Source of the DNA: Sepiola atlantica | Taxonomy: Eukaryota; Mollusca; Cephalopoda; Sepiida; Sepiolidae | Assembly: GCA_963556195.1 (NCBI GenBank) | Contig: OY744521.1 | Location: forward strand, 130,170,788-130,234,787 | DNA length: 64,000 nt | Direction of reading: 5' to 3' | Part shown: positions 1-10,415 of the stretch, in pieces | Layout: every line of letters starts with the position of its first letter | Numbering within the stretch: the first letter of the stretch is position 1 | Translations under genes and position numbers: made by a program | The notes under the pieces: generated by a model | Told to the model about the DNA's origin: nothing | The model's input: only the letters and a program-made list of their open reading frames with translations | Databases searched by the model: none

Positions 1-347
1 ATTACTTTATTAAAATCACACTTATATCATCATATTTTAATATATACTCTTCAATTAATTCCTTTCACATATTTATCTTTATTTCATTTTCATTTAAAAT
101 TTTGAATTTTTAATGCGTATTTTTTAGTTTTTAAATGCGCAACTTCATAACTAACATTAAATATAAAATTGCGAATGTTATATTTATTATTCGAAATGTA
201 AAACATTAAAGAACGTATATTCTAAAGATGTGCTCATTCAATCTCGGCGTTTAGTGATGAAAATGTTATTGACAAGTTCAACTGGACAGGCTGGGCTTAT
301 ATTTGAAATGTCACTGTTAACGATTGGAAATGTTAAAATCAACTATA
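1..347. other. AT-rich DNA, nothing recognised
   Basis: No open frame, RNA-like motif or repeat could be recognised before the first direct repeat at about 348. Confidence 0.6.
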
Positions 348-668
348 TATTAATACGATAGCGTGTGTGTTCGTGTGTCACGCTTCCAGCAAAAGCTCTG
401 CGCATGCGTGCCGCACCTAGATTTTGAAAAACATTCAACTCGCCTAATTTTCGAAACATTTTCAAGTATTTCCCTTTGGCGCACCGGTTAGCGACGTAGT
501 AGTTTTGACTTCGGCCCGACTGGTTTATAGTTCGATCCCAACCAACATCTAAGATTTTTTTCTACATTTTGAGGGGAAGGGGAAGAGATGTTTGGAGGGG
601 ACGACCGGGAAGACACATATTAATACAATAGCGTGTGTGATTTTATGTGTCATGCTTACATCAAAAGC
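348..668. repeat. Pair of ~50 bp direct repeats flanking a tRNA-like SINE head
   Basis: The stretch 348-397 recurs at 617-668: both contain ATATTAATAC, then A-TAGCGTGTGTG, then TGTGTCA-GCTT and end in CAAAAGC, with a few substitutions and small indels. About 220 bp lies between them, including the tRNA-like part at 478-545. The repeats are longer than a normal LINE target-site duplication, so a local duplication or a composite element is more likely than simple TSDs. Confidence 0.6.
478..560 (+). mobile_element. tRNA-derived SINE head (degenerate)
   Basis: The stretch contains GGTTAGCGACGTAG, close to a tRNA A box, and about 40 bp further on TAGTTCGATCCC, which matches the B box core GTTCGANNCC. 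These are the two internal RNA polymerase III promoter blocks kept by tRNA-derived SINEs. The acceptor stem does not pair convincingly, so this is not a working tRNA gene. A T-rich stretch follows at about 553. The source tRNA and the SINE family are unknown. Confidence comes from the box B match and the spacing. Confidence 0.55.
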
Positions 669-700
669 AACGACCTTCCGAATCTTTGTATGCTACTCAT

Positions 701-1066
701 GAATTGGCTTGGCCTATTGGCTAAGATCATAGTATAGTATCTGTTCCGATGGATACTGCACTCCATAGACTAGTATTGTTTTGGTCTTCGAGGCTTAATT
801 TACGCCGGTCTATGGGTCTGTCCTGTGCAGTTCTAGGAGGTCCACCCTCCCAGGCTTCACCTTCCCTTTTTTGGGAGGAGTAAGTTTATTGCTTACTGCC
901 TGGGAAATGCCAACGGGGCTCCCAGGCAATTTTTAATGGCCAGAGTGCTCACCTTCTCGGGCGCTGGCTTTTCAAACCCCACTTTCCCGACCCGACCTTC
1001 GGTCACTTGTGGGAGTAAGATAAAACTGGCCTTGTGCCTAACTCCTGGAGAGGAGTAAATAAATAT
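701..1066 (+). mobile_element. Repeat with a U2 snRNA-like 5' end (snRNA-derived retroposon or U2 pseudogene)
   Basis: Positions 710-746 nearly reproduce the 5' end of U2 snRNA: GGCCTATTGGCTAAGATCA followed by TAGTATCTGTTC. The 5' stem-loop (GGCC, loop, GGCT) is kept. The branch-point recognition element GTAGTA reads ATAGTA here, so this is unlikely to act as U2. After about 750 the similarity stops and a GC-rich body with several short inverted repeats (for example TCCCAGGC and GCCTGGGA) runs to about 1066. A stretch AATTTTTAATGG near 924-935 resembles an Sm site, but this is weak. Known background: U2 snRNA sequences give rise to retropseudogenes and snRNA-headed SINEs. Whether this is a repeated family needs a genome search. 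Confidence 0.6.
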
Positions 1067-2239
1067 TCATAAGTTGGAGCCAAATTTAATTTAATCGAAA
1101 ACATTTACAAAGTAAGGTTTAGTCGTCGAAATATTACCTTCACTAGAAATATTGTATATAAAGAAGTTTTGTAAATTGTTTCATGTATTGTTCATTTTTT
1201 AAAAATTGATATACAAGTCCCAATCTTATCATATTTTATTCAAACATGTATAGGTTAGGAACAAGATAATTAGTATTAAAAACATAATTTCGTGTAATTT
1301 ACACGGGTCCCGCTAGTATTATTATTATTATTATTAAATATTTTTCTAGATTTAGATCTCTGATGTTTATTTCTGTAAAACTGAAAACTATAACTGTTTA
1401 ATCTTGTGTGATGCCGTAAGTGTTGTTCGTGTTTTTTGTTCAAAGATTGCATATCTCTATATTCCAATAACGTGTCGCGTGTTCGTCTGTTGAACTCGAC
1501 TGGGCGCTAAAGAAAATATTTGCCCACGGATTTACACGCTAGATCCAACGGCTAAATAAGGAAACAGCCGTGTAGCTTAGAAAATTACATGAAAACATCC
1601 GATCCAATATGGAAACGCCTCAAGAATTTAGTTACTTTATTAAAAAGAAGTGTTATTTAATTAAAACATATTTTTTTAGTCCTGGACGGAGTCTTCATAT
1701 GAATAGGTAAGATGTCAGAAAGGATGTTGAAAGATACGCAGAAGAAGAAAGAAGACGGTAAAGAAAGATGGAGAAATAAAATGGAGAGTGAAATGTGCGG
1801 ATGTTTATATCAAAGAGAATAAAGAGAACATTAACAATTTGTATCAGTATCTTTCTCTTTTCTCCTCTCACATTAATACTAAGATTCGCACATTTCTCCT
1901 TGCTTTTATTTCATGCGAAGAGAAGAACATGGGGTCTTGATCAAATTAAAGAAAACAAACGTAAACAATTCAGAAAAAAATACAGGGAAAACTATGAAAT
2001 AGTGACGAAAAGAAAAGCAGGAGAAAAAAGAAACGTGAAAAAGAAGAGTGAATCAGGCAAACAACTGAGCAAGAATGAAAACGTAAAAAAACCCATAATA
2101 AATGAAATAGAAAGAATATAGAGGAAAACAATTTTGATTGCTACGATCACATTTCCAATCTAATTTGATTAAAATAAAGATTTACGAAAATAAGTAAAAA
2201 TTACTTCTTCAAATATCTAATGCACAAACAAAAAATAAA
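1067..2239. other. Unrecognised DNA with one charged 108-codon open frame
   Basis: Mostly AT-rich. The plus-strand frame at 1795-2121 encodes a hydrophobic start followed by a Lys/Glu/Arg-rich half. The composition follows the local purine-rich sequence and no domain is recognisable, so I do not call it a gene. A short (ATT)n run sits at about 1316-1336. Confidence 0.5.
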
Positions 2240-2529
2240 AATAAGTTGGTACCACTAAAGGCAGCAATGGAAGGTCTGAGATGATAGAAAGAGCTCTATT
2301 AGAAGAGGCCGGAACATACTAAAATATTGTTACTAAGATTCCGGGTGAAATACACGTTCATTATTAGCAATAATGGACTGGAAACCGCTTGCAGAGGGAC
2401 ACCGAACGAGTTACCATAATAATCGAAAATCTGAGATGACTTACTGTCTTTAAGTGTTAAGGGATATCCGCCAGTTGTTAAGATACGGGAAGATGACTGA
2501 CCGCGACTGTGGTTAAATCTAAATCCAAA
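2240..2529. other. Unclassified stretch before the AATA/AAT array
   Basis: More mixed base composition than its flanks, which suggests an old repeat, but no protein or RNA similarity can be supported. Confidence 0.3.
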
Positions 2530-2860
<331 letters not shown>

Positions 2861-2904
2861 TGTTTACAGTTGATCGCTCACTATTGAAATTGTTGCAGCT
2901 TTTC

Positions 2905-4062
2905 TTTTAAACATAGTTCACCCCAAACAAGGCAGGCCGCCACTGTAGACGTAAGGGGCTACTGAGAAAAAAGAAAAAGGGGAGAAGGTTGGGGGTTCAA
3001 CCTAAATTGGGGTCTACGCAGCCAGATGTCTGTTTACATTAGTTTTACATTTCTGCATATCAGTACTGTCGGGGAAACAGATGGCATGGAGGGAGTTCCA
3101 GGGGCCAGCAGCACGAGAAAAGAAGCTATTTGAGTAGAAAGCTCTCCGGCATCTGGGGACTTCCACAGTGAATGGATGGGATTTAGTTGATTGTCGAGTT
3201 GGTCTAGTGAACTTACGTCGAGGGGGCACCAGAGTAGCCAATTAATCGGAGCACAATCCATTGAAATATTTGTAAAACAAGCACAAGGATGCTACATTAC
3301 GGCGATGGGACAGGGACTGAAGCTTGGTTGACAGCGAGGGACCTATTAAGTTGGCGACTCTTTTTTGGAAGGAGAGAGACTAGTAGATGATGCACCAGCC
3401 AAGATGTGGGAACAATACTCCATGCATGGGCGGATGGTGGCTTTGTAGAGATACAGGATAATGTCAGGTGTCAGGAGTTAACTAGCACGGTAGAGGGAGC
3501 CAACCTTCTTTGCGGCAGACTTGGCAATGTCTTCAATGTATTTGTTCTAATTGATGTTTCCTGTGAAAGTTAGCTCGAGGAGTTTGAATGATGAACTCTC
3601 AGGTAGGGTGTTATCTGCCATGACAATCGGTGGTTGGAGAAGTTGTTTGTAGTTATTGAATGAAAAAAGGCTTTTTCTTTGCGACATTAAAAAGTTACCG
3701 ACCCTTTATGACCCCAATCCAATACAGCCTTGATGTCATTTTCTAAGGATTCAGCCATTGCCTTGGATATGATTGCGTCTGTTTTGCCAACATGGCGAGT
3801 GTAACGCGTGGTGTCGTCAGCAAATAAACCAATCTCAGACTCTATGTCATCAGGGAGATCGTTTATATTGATCAGAAACAATACAGGTCTAAGGATAGAT
3901 ACCTGGGGTACACCAGCATTTATGTCTTGTTGCTTAGATGAACTGCCATCGAGGACAACCTGGATTTTTCTTTTGGTTAGGAAGGATCTAATTATATTAA
4001 GTAGTTGTCCAGTAATACCGTATGAGCGTATTTTCAGGAGAAACCATTTATGCCGTACCTTC
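2905..4062 (-). mobile_element. Family J LINE, 5'-truncated copy 1 (reverse transcriptase to 3' end)
   Basis: Minus-strand remnant of an APE-type non-LTR retrotransposon of the Jockey/CR1 group, an element that copies its RNA into DNA at a nicked target. Reading 4064 to 3687 shows the reverse transcriptase palm: a GVPQ-SI-PVLFL motif and the catalytic FADD at 3824-3813. A thumb and C-terminal region follow, including NVASL-LFYKYFNGL-SDEL-like sequence (partly in another frame) and FFSRAAGPWNSL at 3241-3014. The 3' UTR ends in GGGGTGAACTATGTT then an A-rich tail near 2905. The copy is truncated at 4062 within the RT and broken by stops and frameshifts; one stop replaces the Trp of an INWNKYIED-like motif near 3555. 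It closely matches the copy at 16.6-20.2 kb. Confidence 0.85.
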
Positions 4063-4079
4063 ATTCGATTTAATTGACA

Positions 4080-4379
4080 AGCGACTTTGTTTGATAAAAA
4101 AACAAACAGAACAATAAAAAAGAATAATAATAGGCAATAATAAAAATAAAGTTTACATAATAAAAATAAAAAATGACAAATAGAATGTAATAATAGTTGT
4201 AGTAGTAATAATGATAATCATAGCAATGGTGATGATTATAATGATAAACTTTGGAAAGAATGAAAAGCAACTCGATAACCTAATGAATACGGTTAGATTA
4301 TTAATTGACGACATACGAATGGAATTTCGCATAACAAATTGAACTATTCTTGTTATAAAAAGAAGTAAACTTGTCCACT
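4080..4379. other. AT-rich DNA with no gene
   Basis: Low-complexity AATAATAA-like sequence. The minus-strand Tyr/Phe-rich frame at 4070-4270 follows from the composition. Confidence 0.6.
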
Positions 4380-5640
4380 CAGATGGCCTTGAACTCCTAA
4401 CACAGACTTGATAAAGAATCTTGACAAATACTTAAGAATCTGGGAGGGAGGTTAGATTAGAAACAAGCAAATGAATAACCAGATCACTGCTGAGTACAAC
4501 AGAAGAGTTAACCCTTACTCTTCTGTCTTAAATCTCGCATTTACAGTCGAAATACAATCTATGCTATCAATGCCATAACAGTAGCTATCCTTCGATATAC
4601 TATTGGAATACTTAACTGGAATGTAGATGAATTTACATATTTGGATACCAAACCACAGTAAATGCTTACAATTTATGGAGCTTTTGCAAATAAAGGAGAT
4701 CCAGATCGATTGTATCTACCTAGAAGGGAAAGTGGTCGAGGTTTAATTAGTGTTGAAAATCTTGTGAATACAGAAACAGGTTGTCTATATAAGTATATTT
4801 CTGAAAGTACTGAGATTCTACTTCATGAAGTAAAAGAAGGAAATACTAAGAACTGGGGTGAAAAAGAATCAAAGGCTACAAGATTGAGGGTTAACATTAG
4901 TTGGAAATGAACTACACAGTGTATTCTTTAAGAATGCTGCATTTAAAGATAATTACAGCTGGAATAAACTGGTCAAGGGTGATCTCAAATGATCTTCTTT
5001 GAGCACTTTAATGGCAGACGAGGAACAAGTCACTCGCACTAAGTTAATCAAAAATTACATTGTCAAAACTGCAGAATAACGGATGTGCCGACTGTGTAAT
5101 GAAAGGGAAGACACCTTAGCGCATATTGTATCTGAATTCACTACTCTAGTACATCACTAAAAGAATTGGAGACACGACAAAGTCGCTCGGGTACTACACT
5201 GGAATATATGCAAACTTTATGAATTGGAACACAATGAGAAGTGGTATGATCATAAGCCAGAAGTGGTACGAGAAAAAGTGCATACACACTGATAAATTTA
5301 TTGAATATTCCTTACCTGGCTTAATCTTTCTAAACAAAAACAAGAGAACTTGCTTAATCATTGATATAGCCTGCTCCTTCAATACCAGAGTGCAGTAGAA
5401 AGAACACGAAAAAAATTATATCAAGATTTAAAATAGAAATTAGTTAGACTATGGAACTGCAAAGAAGTCGTGGTAATTTCGTTGTAATTGGAACGTTTGG
5501 AACCATAACGAAAATCCACCATAAATGGCTTAAACAGATTGATGAGACAATTTCATTTCTACCTATGAAAACGGCTTGCCTGTTAGGAACGACGAAAGAC
5601 TTAAGGTACATCTGGAATGTCTAAAGTCAAGGGAATTGAC
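4380..5640 (+). mobile_element. Family R LINE, C-terminal part with zinc knuckle and restriction-like endonuclease
   Basis: Decayed 3' half of a non-LTR retrotransposon of the type with a C-terminal restriction-like endonuclease (R2/R4/NeSL-like). In order: a thumb region with AINAITVAILRYTIGILNWN (about 4558-4620); the conserved DRLYLPRRESGRGLISVE in the open frame 4662-4910; a zinc knuckle CRLCNEREDTLAHIVSEF at about 5085-5140; a HWNICKLYELEHNEKWYDHKPE region; then endonuclease-like LPGLIFLN (about 5311) and LIIDIACSFNTRV (about 5352). The last Cys of the CCHC knuckle is Phe and the PD dipeptide of the nuclease is PG, so the nuclease should be dead. Several frameshifts and stops occur. The family assignment rests on remembered motif order, not a search. 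Confidence 0.75.
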
Positions 5641-5697
5641 TTGATGTTCAAAAAGAAAAATCCAACAAAAAACATCCAAAAGTTGAGAATACTATGA

Positions 5698-5699
5698 AA

Positions 5700-5746
<47 letters not shown>

Positions 5747-5851
5747 ATAATAATAATAATAAAAATAAAAATAAATACCTATGTAAAGCCTATTGAGATG
5801 TAATGAACATATAAAATTACAGGGGAATAGTAGTATAACTATCAGCACTAT

Positions 5852-5883
<32 letters not shown>

Positions 5884-5935
5884 TTACTACTATTACTACT
5901 ACTACTACTAATAATAATAACAATAATAATATTAT
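5698..5935. repeat. (TAC)n/(TAA)n interrupted microsatellites
   Basis: A first array of TAC changing to TAA at about 5700-5760, then about 85 bp of other sequence, then a second array of TAC with TAT interruptions at about 5848-5935. Open frames here are artefacts. Confidence 0.9.
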
Positions 5936-6202
5936 ATGATATATCTTCAAATAACTATAAAAGCAATGGGTTACAGAAGAAAGATCTGAGCGTCATGATA
6001 AGAAGGATTTCTCTTGATAGTCAACATGAGGAACCTAGTTGGCATCCGACTCAAATACAAGTACGTTAAAACTATCACTATAATAAATAAAAGACAACCC
6101 AGAGTAAAAAATGCACCACAGAAAAAAATAGATTAGTACTAGAATACTATTACAAACATGATTTAACACACAAAGCTTATCTGAATCACATGAGGAAAAT
6201 AT

Positions 6203-6298
6203 CTACTTATTTTCACGCAACTAAACACGCGAGTAGTAGAAGCCACATAACTACTTATTTTCACGCAACTAAACACGTGAGTAGTAGAAACCACATAA
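6203..6298 (+). repeat. 48 bp exact-length tandem duplication
   Basis: 6203-6250 is repeated at 6251-6298 with two substitutions (ACACGCGAG against ACACGTGAG, and GAAGCC against GAAACC). The near identity suggests a recent slippage or duplication event. Confidence 0.9.
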
Positions 6299-6339
6299 CT
6301 TACCGATGACAGAGGAGTGGAAGTCTAACACATGAAAGA

Positions 6340-7815
6340 AATTATATTCGAGTACAAAATAAAATTACTTATATCCCTAAGGAACGAACACTGGAAGAAA
6401 GTGAACACCTTATTCTCATACATCTCAATAGACAATACTACACAATAAATGACTTAATTTATGCAAAGAGCTAAATTTGCAATTATGAAACTAAGCATAG
6501 AAAAACATCCTAACGAAAAAACTAACGAATCTTTAATTGGAATCTAGACTACAATCCTTAATCACTAAACTTGAAAAAGAAATTAAAGCTGTAAATAAGA
6601 CTAAAGAGATGAGAAAACGATGAAGGACGAAAACTATAGTCGGTAAATAAGAATAAACCGCATTATAGCACAAGAAGTCATATTGGAAAAATAGGCATAC
6701 AAGTATCAACACTACAAACGAAACAGAAAATGTATGTGTAGTAAGCAAATCAGATCTCTCTGGAAGTAAAGGACAAAGAATCAGCGGCGTTGTACATAAA
6801 CGCATTGAAAAATAAAGTGAGATGCAATTAGGCTGATTTGAACTGTCGATCTAAGAGTTACAAATGATTCGTCATGTGAAGCTCCATATGAAGTGGGTGA
6901 TTCACTTGTTGGATAAGAGAAACCTCAGAAAGTCTATAGCGGGCAGCTACTTCAGTTGAAAGAGATTAATCGATAACAGGTGTTTTGTTTTTAGAGGCGG
7001 TGTCGTTGGGAGACGTGCAGCTTTTGGTCGTTGGACAACTGAAACCTATACTACTGAGTACCATCAAATGAAAATACAGAAATTAGAATACGAGAGGTAT
7101 CTTGTTTAAAAATGTTCACTACATTAAACAATATGTGGCCAATTCTACAAAACTGTAAACGGGGAAAAGATAAAAACATAGCCAGCAGATCCGGTAGAAA
7201 CAATATATGTTTTGGAGTTATATATGGAGAAGTAGCTGAAAAGCATGATTGAAAAATTGAAGAAAATAACAAACTGGAAAATATTTGATCGACCATAAGA
7301 TTTTAGAAGGAAATACAACTCATAAATTGTGCATAGCAATAGCACGAATCGACTACAAGAAAACCTACGACGAAACCCGCCAAGTACGGATGCTTAAAGA
7401 TGTATAAAACATATGACAAAATTATCAGCTGTGTGGAGAAAGTAATTGAAACATTGGAACTTGAACTGACTAATCAGATAGAGATTAAAATACAAACACT
7501 ATATCGCTAGGACGTTTTATAATAGCCATGGTCCCACTAAACCACAGAGGATACAATGCCAGATCAAAAGTTACCGACAAAATGAAAAGATAAACCAACT
7601 CATGTATATGGTTCACTTAAAAGTATTTGCTAACAAAGAACGAGGGGCTAGAAACATTTAATATACAAAACGAGCAGTTTTAGCCAGAATATAGAAATAG
7701 AATTTGCAATAGAAAAGTGTGCTTCACTTGATATCAAGAAGGGAAAATTCGAAACAACGGAAGGCATGGAATTACTCTAAATAGAAGTGATGAGGATGCT
7801 TGTAGAGCAATGCCT
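6340..7815 (+). mobile_element. Family R LINE, reverse transcriptase region copy
   Basis: Highly decayed plus-strand copy of the same clade as the fragment at 4.4-5.6 kb, covering an earlier part of the protein. Recognisable pieces are: a lysine-rich stretch resembling the pre-RT region (about 6500-6640); ARIDYKKTYDETRQVRMLKD at about 7345, matching the RT motif A pattern (iDYkKAFDsvpH-WilK); a degraded core reading LMYM-HLKVFANKE at about 7595-7640, where the family has YMDDLKLFAK; and IEFAIEKCASLDIKKGKFETTEG at about 7697-7765. Stops and frameshifts are frequent. It lies downstream of the C-terminal copy, so the two are separate insertions or a rearranged one. Confidence 0.65.
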
Positions 7816-9075
7816 GCACCTCCGACAGACCTCATTACCACAAACGCATGTGTCGTAATTCTTCTTCTATATTTTCTTCTTTTTGTTTTCTTTTTCTTCT
7901 TTTTCTTATTCTTCTTATTGGCTGTGTCGGGATTCTAGTCTAGTCGGAAGCCGGTGCGCAAAGCCATAGTTCACATTTTGCATGCATAATAAAAACCACA
8001 CAGGACATATATATGTACTGTTACAAGCGTCTCTACTTCCAATCCAGCACCCAATCTCTTGCTTTCTAAACCATTGTCTGACTGCCACGTCTAGACGTGA
8101 TACTTCTAATCCTTCTTAGTCCTAATTCTCTATCAATGATTAATCTCTCTCGAATCTATTTACTTTTTACCAGAAATTAGATATGTTCGGTTTTTCTCAC
8201 AGCTTATCGCCCCCCAAAATGCCCGCATCCGGATTTTCATTTGCTGACTTTCGCCATCGTTATATGGCCACGCAGACATCAACATTAATTGTAATGGCGT
8301 CGCTAGTTATTGAAGTTCAATGGATCAGTCAGTTTCGATTGTCATTAATTTCCTACCTAATCTATTTCGGTGGTCCTAGTAATTTCACTCTTCGTCGTCT
8401 AGTGGTCTACTTGTTAAACGTTGTGCCGTGGATTTTTCTTCTATTCTTCGTCTGGAAGTGATCTATTTCTTAATCGTCTAGTGATTTTACGTTTTGCAGT
8501 TGGTTTTTATAATCTGAAAATTAACACTCTTGGGTACGACAAAAAAAGCTTTGGAGACATTTCGAGAGGTTCAGGAAGGTTTTATTTACCTTGAGTAACG
8601 CCTGAGAGAGAGTCACTGTCTTCGACTGTTGTTACTTTTTGATTACCTTACTAAACTGCTAACTAGATGGGGGGATAGGTGGCTTTTTGCCTCATCTTAG
8701 AGACCCACTCCTACACTTTTGCCGACTATCATTTTCTTGGTCAAACCGTCCGCTTTTCTTCCACGACAAATCGTTCTCGACAACTGTTTTCTACGGCCTC
8801 TATGGCGAACGGTCTTAGGACATCCGTTCCCTTTCGCTTCCATGACGGGACTGTTTTCGATTAGCTTCGACAACAAGTGACCTCACAGTCATTTGTGTCG
8901 TCATGAACGAACATCCCTACATTGTGTCTGACCATTACCGACTCCAAATCTTTTGAACTCAGCCACGCCTTGTCAAACCTATGATGATTTACAAAACGAA
9001 TCATTCGTGGAAACAGACTTAATCATCCAAAATAGATGTCAGTTTAACCTGAAATGCAGGGCTCCTATAATCTAA
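7816..9075. other. Unrecognised DNA; pyrimidine tract at 7858-7920
   Basis: A TTCTT-rich strand-asymmetric stretch lies at 7858-7920. The 92-codon plus frame at 8183-8461 is hydrophobic, has no recognisable domain and no matching neighbour. It is noted but not called. Confidence 0.5.
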
Positions 9076-9084
9076 CATATATAT

Positions 9085-9147
<63 letters not shown>

Positions 9148-9372
9148 TTTAATGCATATATAACAGTAATATATGAAGCTATTAAAGTAGGTGAACACTC
9201 TATTTTACTACAAAACTGAACGCTTGCTTGCCATAAGTATATTTTCATACTCATACTATGCGCTACTCATATATTTAAAACTGTTCAATTAAATACTGTA
9301 ACAAATTTATGTGCTCAAAATATTTTTATAGTTTATATAAATTAAACAGTGATATTAGTTTATATATAACAG

Positions 9373-9420
<48 letters not shown>

Positions 9421-9430
9421 GTGTGTGTTT
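9076..9430. repeat. Two (TA)n arrays sharing a flanking motif
   Basis: Arrays at 9076-9143 and 9375-9416, the second followed by (GT)n. The motif ATATAACAGTAATATAT occurs after the first array (about 9158) and just before the second (about 9363), which suggests that the surrounding DNA was duplicated or that one repeat seeded both. Confidence 0.85.
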
Positions 9431-10129
9431 CAGTATGTATATATTTACCCCGAATATTTTACTCATGCAGGCTTCGTTAAATATTACATATTTTAGTTTG
9501 ACGCAATATCTTAAGATTCACATGCATTTGCAATCAATACACTCATGAACATATTCTCTTAAGAAACTAAAATTACTTGGATAAATACCAACACCACCTT
9601 GGAGCCAACCATGACCAGTTAAAACTTAACATTATGAATCTTATTCAACGATTCGAAAGGATCTACAAGACATTGAGTCGACATAAAGTATCTGCGTTCT
9701 TTAACAAAATAAAATTCCAGCTGACGTTCTTCGCTACGAAGTTAACAAGATCGCCGCATAATTCAAACGTCTGATATCTGATATATGGATGGATGACCCT
9801 TGTCCCCAGGACTGGACAGACGCGATTTTAGCATAATAATGGCAAAGTGTTCTGGCATATTTTACACGCGGGCAAGATTAAGTATCGCCTAGTAATTGGC
9901 AGTTTGTATGCTTACTGTTTATTTGTAAGGCAATATGTATGAGTACGACTTATTTTGCAGTGTTATATTTCGATTGATTTCTATTTATCAAAAATGGAAA
10001 TTGACGCTGATAGATATCCCTAAATCTGCCCCCCCCCCCCCGAAAACGCACACACACACATATATGGGGTTTAAACAATCTCGACTTATATCACACAAAA
10101 CGTCGTGAAGAGTAAAGGAGGAGTAAAAG
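9431..10129. other. No gene seen; short C run and CA tract
   Basis: A run of about 12 C at 10029-10041 is followed by a short (CA)n. Nothing else is recognised. Confidence 0.5.
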
Positions 10130-10415
10130 ACCTAGGAAGAGAGTACCGACCTCCATTGGAACGGTGCAGATAATACTGGGAAACTTAAGAGGCTTACTGT
10201 CACTCAAATTCCAGAGAAGATGAACAACCGTTATCAACCAGAGATCAATGTTAAACGGCTGTTGTGATAATGCAAAATGATTTGCAACTGTTATTGAAAG
10301 ATGCGGTAAGGAAGCTTGTTGCTAGTCAGACTCCAGGAAAAACGGGCATTTGTGAGATATCACTGGAAATACCCTGTGTGACAATTCACAGTAAGTAAAA
10401 ATAATAATAATTACA
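10130..10415 (+). mobile_element. Family R LINE 3' UTR fragment
   Basis: The block AAACGGCTGTTG-GATAATGC (about 10254-10274) followed by AGTCAGACTC (about 10325) and a run into AATAATAATAA at about 10402 matches, in order, the reverse complement of the 3' end of the copy at 39.5-41.2 kb. Both copies finish in an ATT/AAT tract. No coding part is clear, although WVVNWDMYKRLNLRHSQ just downstream (about 10471) is faintly like the C-terminal HW-LCKKY region. Confidence 0.6.

Noticed and set aside
478..545. A functional tRNA gene
   Set aside because: Box-like motifs are present but no proper acceptor stem or anticodon arm can be drawn.
1795..2121. 108-codon plus frame with a hydrophobic start and charged tail
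   Set aside because: The Lys/Glu tail follows an AGAA-rich sequence and the start lacks a convincing signal sequence; no support for a gene.
8183..8461. 92-codon plus frame
   Set aside because: No recognisable domain, no repeat match and no sign of splice-linked exons.
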